Source: Cryptomeria japonica (Eukaryota; Streptophyta; Pinopsida; Cupressales; Cupressaceae). Taken from it: a stretch of 64,000 nt of DNA. Of the stretch, positions 32,541 through 43,299 are shown piece after piece. How positions within the stretch are numbered: position 1 is the stretch's first letter; each line of letters starts with the position of its first letter. The notes under the pieces are model-generated. The model was not told the origin of the DNA. It saw nothing but the letters and a program-made list of their open reading frames with translations, and searched no databases. A program made the position numbers and the translations under genes. The stretch lies in contig NC_081413.1 in NCBI RefSeq assembly GCF_030272615.1, forward strand, positions 162,004,849-162,068,848, given 5' to 3'.

Positions 32541-34076
32541 TAATAACTCAATGATGAAAAGTGAGTACCAAACTGGTTCTAAGAGGGGGGGTGAATCAGT
32601 ATAGGCACAAAAAACTTTTCCTGAACCTGTTTGATTGCAGACTCTAAACTACTGGCAATCCCTAACACCGGTCCAAACTAGATTACTACCGGTTAAACAC
32701 AGTGCAATTGTGAAAGACATGAACCGGTCAATCTTCTTAGCTTTTCATACAACCTACTCCCTCATTTCCACTTTGTCCTTATGCATAAATAGATAATCTA
32801 TCATTAGAGATATAATAACTTACTAGATCAACATGATTCACCGCTTGATAGAAAACAACAAAGCATCACATGAAAAAGACATCACATATGACACACATAT
32901 TTTTCACGTGGAAACCCAACTGGGAAAAACCACGGTGGGGATGAATACCCATAAGCTATTTTGAACTCTTTAGAAGTCTGCTCTATTAGAAGCCTAGTCC
33001 GATTAAAGACTGTTACAATAGGTTCTGTTAGGAACTGATCTTGTTAGGGATCACCTGGTTAAGGGATGGCTAGAATACTCGGCTAAGGGTTAAACCCTGT
33101 TAGAGGTTACCTTGTTAAAGGATTTTATGAACTCAATGGCTTTGAGTCACCCTGTTAAAGAATTTACAGCAAGCTGGTTAAAGCTACCCTGTTAAGGGAT
33201 TTTCTAACTATTGAAGTGATTAGAGATCAACAAGTATTACAATGATCTGGTAATAGCAGTCAATGCCAATGTAGATCCGCTTTAGTTCCTCCCTTCTACA
33301 CACACACTATGCGGGTATCAATCCTCTCAACTAGTCTGGCAAGAATCACGTATCTCTGCACATAGATACACACACAACATTTGCCAACAACCTCAGCATG
33401 AAACACCACATCGACCTTATAGGAAACAGATAGGTCGGAAGCATAAACCCTAAACCCTAAAAACTTAGGTTGAGAAATTTAGTCAGTTCAATCTTGACCA
33501 TTGAACACTTTGCATTTGAATACAATGGTCTTGAACAGATCTCAAGATATTCTCCATCGTTCATTCTTCACCGCTTCTTGGAGGTGATAACCCATTACAT
33601 GTTCTCCACTGTTTGCAGAGACTTCACACATTCTTGAGGTAGATAGGATCAATCTCCTTCATGCAAGATTCTTCACATGCATGAGGCTGTCGTGACAACA
33701 TGATCTAATCTCTATTACAATGATAACTCATCACATAATGCCATCGGTTGAAACACACAGGCTCAAAACACTTCAACTGGAAACCCTGAAGCTGAGACTA
33801 CCAACCGGTAGTCATGCCATATTAACCTTAGATACAAAACATTCCATATACTGGTTCTTGTTCCGACATAACGGTTCTGGTTCACAACATCATACCGGTT
33901 CACTTGGACAAGCATTCGGCTTCACTTTTTCACATATGTCAGTTCACAACATCATATCGGTTCTACCTTCAATAATCCTGTTCACTCTTCATCATATTAC
34001 CAGTTGACTTTTAGCATACTGACATCAATGACAACACAATATCATCATGTCAACATATTCTGCTCATATGCCAACA
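32541..34076 (-). repeat. Left 1,536-bp LTR
   Basis: It starts TAATAACTCAATGATG (mutated TG) and ends CATATGCCAACA. It contains a degenerate sub-repeat built on 'cctgttaaaggatttt' (about 33,040-33,210) and two telomere-like 'aaccctaa' units near 33,448. Confidence 0.93.
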
Positions 34077-34090
34077 ATCTCCCCCTTTGG
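34077..34090 (-). other. Polypurine tract
   Basis: atctccccctttgg on the plus strand gives CCAAAGGGGGAGAT on the element strand, directly inside the 3' LTR. Confidence 0.85.
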
Positions 34091-35153
34091 CATTGATGGC
34101 AATATACAAAGATATCTCTCTTTCTGCATCATTCTCCTTCAAGAATGTGACCCACATCATTCTTGAGCAATCATTCGTAAGAATCATAAAATACCTATCT
34201 CCCTGCACACTCCTAGTTTTCATAGGACCACACAAATCAGTATGCACAAGATCAAGTAAGTTGTCAACAGTGAAAGATTTACCTTTGAAGGTTGAGGAAG
34301 ACATTTTCCCCAGTTGACATTCTCTGCACAAAGGATTTTCCAGTTTGCTCAGCATCGACAGTCCTCTAACTGCCTTGATCTTACTGGCCTTTACTATGTT
34401 ATCAAAGTTTACATGGAAGAGTCTCCTATGCCATATCCAGCTATCATCAAACTTAGCCATAAGACACGTACTTATATTTGCATTCAGCTGAAATAAGTTA
34501 CCTTTGGTCTGCATACCGGTGGCCACCAGTTCACCATTCTTTCCTTTGATTTTGCAGACTCCATTTTTGAATTCTAGAGTGAGTCCACTATCATTCAGCT
34601 GGGCAACACTCAATAGATTGTGTCTGAGACCTTCCACCCAATACACATTGTTAGCACTGCTCTTTCCATTTAGAGAGATGGACCCTCTACCTTTGACCAT
34701 ACATGGTGCATCATTACAAAAATGAACCACCCCACCATCATACTCTTCCAGAGATATAAACTTGCTCCGATCACCAGTCATATGGTGAGAACAACCACTT
34801 TCAATGATCCACTCATTGAAATTATCAAAGCGGGAGACAAGAGCCTTTTTGTCTGACACATCCTCCTTGACTACAACAAACACAATATCTTCATTTTCTT
34901 CATCTTTTGATTCCTCATATATGACACCTTCATCAACTTCTACAAAATAGTTTCTCCAGTTTACTCCTTTGAATTTCTTGAACCTTTCCGGTTTGTCCTT
35001 GTTGTCACTATTAGGGCAGTTTATAGCGATGTGTCCTATCCGGTTACAAGAGAAGCATTTCAAAGGAAGCTTACCTCTGTATTTGCCATTTCCCTTAGGA
35101 AGTCTCTTAGCAAGAAGAGCTTCAAATTCCATCAGAATCTCCTCATCATCCAT
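34091..35153 (-). CDS. Gag C-terminus, protease and start of integrase (Copia)
   Basis: A long open frame. It has a zinc knuckle CFSCNRIGHIAINC, an acidic linker, then the protease block WIIESGCSHHMTGD. The catalytic Asp of D-S-G is Glu here, so the protease should be inactive. VYWVEGLRHNLLSVAQL follows, then the pre-integrase WHRRLFHVNFDNI and CRECQLGKM of the HHCC zinc finger, then VHTDLCGPMKTRSVQGDRYF with the first catalytic Asp of integrase. The frame ends shortly after WVTFLKENDAE, where sequence jumps to the polypurine tract. RT and RNase H are absent. Confidence 0.9.
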
Positions 35154-35162
35154 TTCTTTGCT

Positions 35163-35870
35163 CTATCTTGGTTCACCGCTGGTGCTTGCTTCTTTTCCTT
35201 TTCTAGATGGTGTAGCAGATGCTCTAAAAGCTGATTTAGTCTTCTGAACACTACCATCAATACTATTTAGCTCATAGGTTGTCAACTTTGCAATGATGGA
35301 GTCTAGGGATACCTTAGTCTTGTCTATTGATCTCAACTCCTGAATAGCAACAACCCTTATTGCATAGACCGGTAATAAGGATCTCAAAACTTTGCTAACA
35401 ACAATGGAATCTTCCATTTTACCACCTACACTCTTGATATCTCCAACAACAATTTTGATTCTTATTCCATATTGTTGAGTGGTCTCACCTTCAACCATCC
35501 ACATGTCTTCAAACTTCCCTCTAAGGCTTTCTTCCTTAGCTTGTTTTACATGCTCATCACCGCCATAGATATTCTCAAGAGTATCCCATACTTCTTTGGG
35601 ATTGTCTTTATCCTAAACATCAATAAACTCAATGTCAGATAAACTACTAATTAGGGCTTCCATGACTTGCCCATTCTCTTGAATCTCTCTCTTTTGGTCA
35701 TCGATGAGAGTACCGGTAGGGATAACATAAACATTCTCAACATAGCTCCAATGTTGAGCACCCATGCTTCTGATGTATATCTTCATTTTGTCCTTCCATA
35801 TTTTAAAGTTATCTCCATTTAACTTTGGACCTTCCCTCTTCATCTTTACAATAGGATCTTTCCCTCAAGC
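35163..35870 (-). pseudogene. Copia gag N-terminal part, frame-disrupted
   Basis: 35,613-35,843 begins with KLNGDNFKIWKDKMKIYIRS, the usual start pattern (F.G.NY..W...M...L) of Copia gag. 35,163-35,504 has VVSKVLRSLLPVYAIRVVAIQE, the gag pattern '.KILRSLP..Y......IEE'. A stop near 35,610 and a gap at 35,505-35,612 separate them from each other. It joins the zinc-knuckle frame downstream with about 10 nt between. Confidence 0.85.
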
Positions 35871-35903
35871 AGTTAAGCTTACAACATAGAGGACCTAGAG
35901 GAC

Positions 35904-35915
35904 GTTTTGATACCA
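35904..35915 (-). other. Primer-binding site, initiator Met tRNA
   Basis: The element strand reads TGGTATCAAAAC two bases inside the 5' LTR. It matches TGGTATCAGAGC at 10 of 12 positions. Confidence 0.88.
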
Positions 35916-35917
35916 CT

Positions 35918-37453
35918 TGATAACTCAATGATGAAAAGTGAGTACCAAACCGATATTGAGAGGGGGTGTGAATTAGTATAGGCACAAATTTTTTTTCCTG
36001 AACCGGTTTGATTGCAGACTGTAAACTACTGGCAATCCCTAACACCGGTCCAAACCAGATTACTACTGGTTAAACATAGTGCAACTGTGAAAGACATGAA
36101 CCGGTCAATCTTCTTAGCTTTTCATACAACCTACTCCCTCATTTCCACTTTGTCCTTATGCATAAACAAATAATCTATCATTAGAGATATAATAACTTGC
36201 TAGATCAACATGATTCATCTCTTGACAGAAAACAACAAAGCATCACATGAAAAAGACATCACATATGACACACATATTTTTCACGTGGAAATCCAACTAG
36301 GAAAAACCACGGTGGGGATGAATATCCACAAGCTATTTTGAACTCTTTAGAAGTCCACTCTGTTAGAAGCCTAATCTAGTTAAAGACTATCACAATAGGT
36401 TCTGTTAGGAACCGATCCTATTAGGAATCACCTGGTTCAGGGATGGCTAGAATACCCAGTTAAGGGTTAAACCCTGTTAGAGGTTACCTTGTTAAAGGAT
36501 TTTATGAACTCAATGGCTTTGAGTCACACTGTTAAATGATTTAGAACAAGCTGGTTAAAGCTACCTTATTAAGGGATTTTCTAACTATTGAAGTGATTAG
36601 AGATCAATAGGTATTACAATGATTTGGTAATAACACTCAATGCCAATGTAGATCTGCTTTAGTTCCTTCCTTCTGCACACACACTATGGAGGTATCAATC
36701 CTCTCAACTGGTCTAGTAAGAATCATGTATATTTGCACATAGATACACACACAACATTTGCCAACAACCTCAGCATGAAACACCACATCAACCTTATAGG
36801 AAATAGATAGGTCGATAGCATAAACCCTAAACCCTAAAAACTTAGGTTGAGAAATTTAGTAGGTTCAATCTTGACCATTGAACACTTTGCATTTGAATAC
36901 AATAGTCTTGAACAGATCTCAAGACATTCTCCATTGTTCGTTCTTCACCGCTTCTTGGAGGTGATAACCCATCACGTGTTCTCCACCGTTTGTATAGACT
37001 TCGCACATTCTCGAGGTAGATAGGATCAATCTCCTTCATGCAAGATCCTTCACGTGCACGAGGATGTCATGGCAACATGATCTGATCTCTATTACAATGC
37101 TAATTCATCATATAATGCCATCGGTTGAAACACACAGGCTTGAAACACTTCAACCGAAAACCCTGAAGCTGAGACTACCAACCGGTAGTCATGCCATATG
37201 AACCCTAGATACAAAACATTCCATATACCAGTTCTTATTCTGACATACTGGTTCCAGTTCACAACATCATACCAGTTCACTTGGACAAGCATTCTGCTTC
37301 ACTTTTTCACATATGCGGGTTCACAACATCATACCGGTTCTAACTTCAATAATCTTGTTCACTCTTCATCATATTACCAGTTCGCTTTCAGCATATTGAC
37401 ATCAATGACAACACAATATCATCATGTCAACATATTCTTCTCATATGCCAACA
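35918..37453 (-). repeat. Right 1,536-bp LTR
   Basis: It starts TGATAACTCAATGATG and ends CATATGCCAACA. It is the same length as the left copy with scattered substitutions, followed by the target duplication ctacc at 37,454-37,458. Confidence 0.93.
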
Positions 37454-37964
37454 CTACCAGTATTGGTATGGCTATGGGATTGAGCCAGATGAAACCATTG
37501 ACATTCTCATTTATGGTGATTATTAGAAAAATAATCTCTAATTTGTTTATACTGTGTACCTGGCTTTTATAGGGATTATCAAAATTGATGTACAATGTTT
37601 TTTTTAATAGGACTTGACTACAACCACTTTTCTTGTTCATGATAGTGGACCTCCACATACCAGTGAGGGCATTATAGAGCACTGTCGTATGGTAATTTAT
37701 TTTTAATTTTTCAGTATTTAATTACTTTATAAGTGAATTATGCAAGTAACTTCTTCTCATGTAAAATATTTTAATAATATACAGGAGGGTGGAGACACTG
37801 ATACTACACACACACAAGATGGTGCATCTTAGGACCACGTGCAACAGGATGATTCATCTCAGCCACCTTTACGTGGAGTGAAGAGGACTGTAGATGAGAT
37901 GCACGAGAGTTCTTAGATTATATATTTTAGATCATGTAATGTTATTGTATTATGGACTTTTTAT

Positions 37965-38225
37965 GATGACACTTGTTATGTTATCCTAGGACTTGTTATT
38001 ATGTTATTTGGGCTTGTTTTAATGTCATTTCCTTGTTATTATTTTTTCAGGACTTGTTATTATGTCATCAGGAATTATTATGTGATTATATATATGACTT
38101 TTTATTATGTCATTTCATTGCTATTATGATATCAGGTCTTGTTATGCGATTTGGCACCCTCTAGTGATTATATATGTGATGTTGTTTTGTGATTTGGTGC
38201 CCTCTAGTGATTATATATGATCTAT
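37965..38225. repeat. Imperfect tandem repeats between the convergent genes
   Basis: Five or so units contain 'gacttgttattatgtcat'. They are followed by a duplicated 45-bp unit containing 'ccctctagtgattatatatg' (38,155-38,175 and 38,200-38,220). The stretch lies just after the plus-strand gene and may include its 3' end. Confidence 0.7.
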
Positions 38226-38970
38226 TTATGACTTTATATTTTAACATTGTGATTGATCATCTTATAGTGCAATAGTTTATAATTAAATAAAATAATTATC
38301 CTAATTTACAATAACATCCTATTCTTAAAATAATAATAAAATCAAGAACTTACAATTAATCTATGCAGAGATTACGATAAAATAAATATATCATAAAAAA
38401 ATAGAATGATTGTAACATAATTACAATGTGAACAAAATAACATTAAGAAGAAGATAACTAATACAATGTTGCTGATGAAACCAAAATTGTATCAAATGTA
38501 GACAAATACAATGTTAAAGGGACAAAGAAAAACAATTATCATAATTAAATATAAAAGAGTTCACATAATTAACACAAACTTACATGCATATAAATTTGAT
38601 TCAACCTAATGTACCATCTGCATCCTCTCTCTTCTACAATGCGTCTATGGTTGCCTCATGCTCTTCTACTGAAAGTGTCCACAATACCTTATTAGTAGGT
38701 CTACCTTTGTATCTTTCTAATTTGATGTTTGTTGCCACCACCAAATGAGAATAGTGTATAATCTTCTTTTCTAATTGGTAGTCTTCATAAGCTAGTAAGC
38801 CATTCCTTTTTGTTAAGTATTTGCATAGCCATGTGCCAACTACCACAATAGACCCAACTGGATACTGAAAAACATCATCATCAACTTTTTCTTAGGTTCT
38901 ACACATCTAGCTAGCCAATACTCAACGTGCTCATCATTATCCTCAGGTGCAACAACAACATACACATGTC

Positions 38971-39102
38971 CTAGAAAAAAATTTAAGTACATGTAGAAAT
39001 AAAACTTGTTAAAATTTATAATTCAAATACAATCATAAATTATATGACAATACATAGAAATATATAATTTAAAGTTATAGACAAGAAATTGAATTAAATT
39101 AC
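38971..39102 (-). other. Probable intron of the transposase-like gene
   Basis: On the minus strand the block starts GTAATTTAATTC and ends with a T-rich tract and TTTCTAG. It is AT-rich and separates two protein-like segments. Length is 132 nt. Confidence 0.55.
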
Positions 39103-39701
39103 TAGGCTGTATGAGGTCTGAAACATGATCATAATCTTTTGATGCAAATGCATGATCTGGGTCTTCATTTCTTCTAACATCTTGATATTGTGTCTCACTA
39201 GGTGTTAAGGATTTGTGTTGTCATTCTTCGACCCATTCCATATTCTCGCATTCTTCCCATTCACCCGCAACACAAAATTGACAAAAAGATGCAAGCTCTC
39301 TAGTCCATATAGTTCAACTGTTAGGATTAGAACTCTTAAATGAATGCCATCTAGCTGACCCATTGATTGTATCATAATCATATCTTGGAAGGATATTCTC
39401 CTCTTTAACTAGCCAGAAGAAACATCTAATTGTAGAGTTTTGACTTGATCCTATGGATAAAGTTTCACTACACCAATCCACAATTGCACTTGCATTTTTA
39501 AATTTAGCCCTTTCCTTGAATTTGAGTTTCTCTTTGCAAAGGGCTCTCTTAACACATCCACTGACACCATCATGTTATCCTTTCTCATGTCCAGCCTCAA
39601 AAAAACTCTACATGTGTTCGATATTAGTTTTCTTATGAATCCTACTCAACCAATAAAACATTCTAGCATTCTTGAATTGCCCTGTGCAATTATCTGACCA
39701 T

Positions 39702-39706
39702 ATTAG
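39702..39706. other. Target-site duplication attag (left copy)
   Basis: Repeated exactly at 40,901-40,905, flanking the solo LTR. Confidence 0.9.
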
Positions 39707-40900
39707 TGTTAGGCCCAATATGGAAAGCTAATGTACTGAGAGGGGAGGGGTGAATCAGTACTTCAAAACTTTTCTTCAACAATATCTTTACTGTTATGCA
39801 TAAACCAAAAACTGTTGTAACATAACATAAAGCTAAAACAAATAAATAACAATCATACATGATTCACTCCATAGCACATATATTTTGGTTACACAGAAAC
39901 TCTTGGTTAGAGAGAAAAACTGCGGTGGGGATGGCACCCACAACTTCACTACTACAATAACAAAGAGTGCTTAGTTAGAGCTACATGTTTATCTATTTCT
40001 GATAGCTTACCCTGTTAGGAGTATCAAGATCATTAGATCTACCTTGCTAAAGGATTTTACAACACTTAAACTAAATGTTGCACCTAGTTAAAGGCTTTAC
40101 AATTTATAGACTTTGTTAGAGTCTTTTACCCTATTAAAGGTTTCTTTTACAACTTCAAAATATTACAATAAAATCTTTACAAATATCTGCAACTTTACAT
40201 CTAGAATGTTATAGCAGATTCTATGTGCTCAAATGAGATTACCTTGCTTATAGCATACCTTGGTAACCCATAAAATAACTCCGTAAACCCTTCTATTTAC
40301 TCTGTTCTTTGACTGTTCTCTGAAATCCTTCTCAGTGACCTCTATGTCTTTGATAGTCACAATACTTAGCACTTTCCCATGATTTTGCTTTTCACATATG
40401 TTTGTCTTCACACCCATACACACATACCTCTATATCTCTATCTGATCCCAATCCATGTTGTATAAATAGATCTCTTATGTCGGTGATCTGGTTCATTTCT
40501 TTGATCTTACAAACATGATTTATCAAATGAATAACTATACAAAATATTTCATTGGATAGATGACCTCAAAATCATACACAATCTAGAAGTGCAATTTCCA
40601 ATGTGATAACGGTTCTTTGTTCCTCGATCTTGTAACACGTTTCCACACATGTGTCTAGGTTCAATGAATCTGGTAAAACATTTCACTCGGTGTATATCAA
40701 CTCGGTGTAACATTATTCTGCTCGGTAGACATAGAGTGTTACTTGGTAGACAGCTCAGTGTATACTAGGCTCTGTGACTACTTTCTTCTATAACCGACTG
40801 CCCTATGCTTATCGACTGAATATTTTGGTAGTAGTAACCGACTAGAGTATATAGAATGACTTTGGACATAAAACAAATGGCAACTTAATAAGTAGTAACA
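39707..40900 (-). mobile_element. Solo LTR (copy 1) inside the transposase-like gene
   Basis: 1,194 bp with TGTTAGGCCC...AAGTAGTAACA termini and a perfect 5-bp duplication attag. No internal retrotransposon sequence remains, so it is a product of LTR-LTR recombination. It shares blocks with the 1,536-bp LTRs: a 'gagaggggaggggtgaatcag' type word, 'cggtggggatg' and the 'ccttgctaaaggatttta' iterations. It is therefore probably the same Copia lineage. It is an inverted paralogue of 55,071-56,260. Orientation is inferred from the shared blocks. Confidence 0.9.
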
Positions 40901-42309
40901 ATTAGATGTTGTGTCATCTGAATTTCTCTCTCCCTCAAATTCTCAAAAAAGGTCTTGAAGCACTACTGGACAAACTCAGATGAGTGTAATTTATTATCAC
41001 TCATATAGAAATGGTACTCTCTCAAAATTTTACGATCCTCTTTTGTACTATCTTGTGCATGCCTATAGATAATATGGACAAAAATCGATATTTGCACTGA
41101 ATTGTAGTATTGTGATTGGACCTCATCTTGTGGTGCAAGCGTATATTTCTCTACAAAGTCAACGACCGAAAGTATACTACCAATAGGAAATGTATCCTTA
41201 CATATTCAAAATTGACCATCAAGCCATCTAGCATTTTGAGAGTGTTTAACATATTTAGGTATGATCTTACTCTTAAATTCATTCATAAATGCACGAACAC
41301 TAACTTTTTCAGTGATTAGATTGCACCATCTTCCAACCTTTCCATCCTTCAGTGCATACTCAACAGTTTTAAATATTTTAACATCAACTAATTATTGTCC
41401 AAAATCATTTGAAATATTTTCATGCAAACATTCATCCAACAATGCAATATTGCCACATATATCACATACACCAAAAACACATGCATTGAAAAGAAAATTT
41501 TGCTCATTTGGTGGGTTGCAAAACAAACTTGATATAAACTCCTTTATAGTTTCAGGTGGTATATTTATACCATATTCTTGGAACATTCCATTACTATGCA
41601 TGGTAACACATATATATTGAAATACATCATAATCGTAGCGAAATTGAACATGAGTTTTGCAACAACATGTGACTCTTTCCTTGTTAATTCGAACATACCA
41701 AGGTTTACATTTTTCAAAAGACCTTTGACAAATGCTAATATTCAACACCTTATCATCCAAATTTTTTTTGTACAATTCAGTTTGATTCATGTCCAATAGG
41801 TGTTTTGGATGTGGATCATGAATTTTTGACACAACTCTTAATCTAAGAACATCTTTAACATTAGGTGATACTCTCATATTATCGTGCCAGAATTTTTCGA
41901 TCAAAGTTTTGACTTCACGAGTAAGTTTCATATCAGACCTTGGTAGTCTACCACTAAAAGTTGACAAATTGTTTGCCGAATCACTTTCAAAATTAACTCT
42001 TCTTTTTACATCTCTTGACAAATTTTTATGATGAATATTAAGATATCCACTTATGTTACTCATCATTCTTTTATCAGAAGTTGTTTGACTTACTAAAAAA
42101 GTTGTTATTGCCCATCATGCCGCATTTTTATCTTTAGAATGACTTTTCTTTCCGATTGTATCAAAGGTGCTAGCAACAGTCGATACAACTTGTTTTAAAG
42201 ACTCGTCCTTCTTCTTGGGTTTGACATAAAAGCCTAACTTCTTCATAACTTTTCTCATTTTAGTCATTTTAATTAGTTGTACCATTAATTGACATTGAAA
42301 CCCAAATTA

Positions 42310-42650
42310 CTTATTATAAAAAAAATGTCTAAACAATCTATTTGCATGTGTCCTAATCTGTCTCCATGAAACCAAGCGAGGAAGGTTGTCAAGTACATCA
42401 CTTTTAATATCAAAATTTTCATTCATTTGATTATCATTCAAACATGTTTCATTTTCAATTGATGTTTCCATGTCTACATCCACATTATTGGTTTTAGTTG
42501 CAGGTGGATTTTCAATTTCATTTGGAGTTTCAAATTCGGTTTCAATTTCAGTTTCAAGTTGAGATCTAGTTTCATTTGGGGTTTCAATTTGGATTTCAAT
42601 TTTAGTTTCAACTTGAGTTCTAATTTCATTTGGGGTTTGATTTTCAATTG
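42310..42650 (-). repeat. In-frame Glu/Thr-rich repeat in the transposase N-terminus
   Basis: A 24-30 nt unit encoding variants of TPNEIRTQVETKIE-like sequence is repeated about five times. It gives a low-complexity acidic linker. It lies inside the transposase-like gene. Confidence 0.65.
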
Positions 42651-43144
42651 GCATTTGATTTAATAAGTAACCCGCTTCTACTAAATCACCAATTTCTTCA
42701 TGAGAAAAAACATAGGGCTATGAAGACACATGTATCCAATAATGGATTTGAAGATGCACCTAAATTAAATGATTCTGTTGTGTTTCCTTCATTAGCATTT
42801 ATGGTCTCATTGATGTTCTCCTCTTCTAAAACAATTGTGGAACTTGAAGCTCCTTGTCTCATTCTTGATCTTCTCTCTCATTGATGTATTTCCTCCTTCT
42901 CCCTATTTGCTGCAATCTCCTCAACTCTCAGAACCTTCCTTTGCCTCTTCCTATGTTGATTTGATCGTGCACCAAATTTTGAATTAGAATCGATTTCCTT
43001 ACCGAACTGACAATAAGACAGAAAAAGAGAATGATTAATCAAAACATTTTCTTTGCAGATCATACATGTCAAGCAATGATTGAAAAATCATTAAATCAAT
43101 GGGATTTGTGCTTGTGGGCCAGATTTTGGCCGAACAAATATTTT

Positions 43145-43260
43145 CAGAAACAAGCACCCATTATTTAATGAAACGGGTGCCCATTTTTAAAAACGGGCGC
43201 CCATTTTGCTTTCAATGGTACAAAGTGAAACAGGCGCAAAAATTGGGCACCTGTTTGTTA
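43145..43260. repeat. Right subterminal repeats of the DNA transposon
   Basis: It contains AAGCACCCATTAT, ACGGGTGCCCATTTTT, ACGGGCGCCCATTTT, CAGGCGCAAAAATTGGGCACC and neighbours. This is the same motif family as at 27,744-27,850, in both orientations. The reverse complement of about 43,245-43,300 can also be roughly aligned with the bases just outside the left cluster, as a degenerate terminal inverted repeat would be. Confidence 0.72.
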
Positions 43261-43299
43261 AAATTAAGGGCGGGAAACAACCCTTAGCATTATTTTTTG

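Larger units (their letters stand above)
32541..37453 (-). mobile_element. Copia-type LTR element with 1,536-bp LTRs and truncated pol
   Basis: Two LTRs of exactly 1,536 bp (32,541-34,076 and 35,918-37,453), perfect target duplication ctacc, a clear initiator-Met primer site and a classical polypurine tract define the element. The interior is only 1,841 bp on the minus strand: gag, zinc knuckle, protease, pre-integrase block and the first 50 or so residues of integrase, then directly the polypurine tract. The LTR block GAGGGGGGGTGAATCAGTA is of a kind frequent in plant SIRE/Maximus LTRs (from memory). The element is non-autonomous through deletion. Confidence 0.92.
30927..37916 (+). pseudogene. 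Multi-exon plus-strand gene of the DNA transposon, family unknown
   Basis: The start ATG at 30,927 gives MDEFEIDELLV. A poly-proline tract of about 15 residues encoded by (CCACCT)n follows (30,965-31,009), then RQTIRRNIDSLIRDIHTIRR. A domain with FWEWWWMVFDYLPHSNHEVP, then YFLKKLWAEFELGKK lies at 31,360-31,690. Then come small exons with GT/AG borders: 32,003-32,078; 32,184-32,261; 32,344-32,430; 32,526-32,540 joined to 37,459-37,515 across the Copia insertion; 37,611-37,691; 37,785-37,916 ending in TAG. Four consecutive ones (78, 87, 72, 81 nt) are multiples of three and read in one Ser/Thr/Pro-rich frame, with stops that look like CAG-to-TAG changes. The role is unknown; an accessory DNA-binding or regulatory protein is a guess. 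Confidence 0.5.
38590..43072 (-). pseudogene. Transposase-like gene of the DNA transposon (superfamily not assigned)
   Basis: Read on the minus strand, the N-terminus (43,072-42,878) has C-x2-C (MTCMICKENV) and a basic patch RKRQRKVLRVEE. A Glu/Thr-rich linker follows (42,640-42,310), then a 224-residue frame (42,066-41,392) with LIEKFWHDNMRVSPNVKDVL, then SICQRSFEKCKPWYVRINKE and TCCCKTHVQF. It continues to 40,901. After a solo LTR the frame resumes at 39,706 with WSDNCTGQFKNARMFYWLSR, then SFFEAGHEKG, HDGVSGCVKRAL and KNASAIVDWCSETLS. Asp in WSD and Asp in HDG look like catalytic acids of an RNase H-fold transposase. A GT-AG intron fits 39,102-38,971. The C-terminus, VYVVVAPEDNDEHVEYWLA to SVEEHEATIDAL, ends near 38,634. 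From memory, similar SDG..QFKN/HGKG..DG.G..KR proteins occur widely as unnamed animal and lower-plant transposon proteins. At least six stops disable this copy. Confidence 0.7.
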
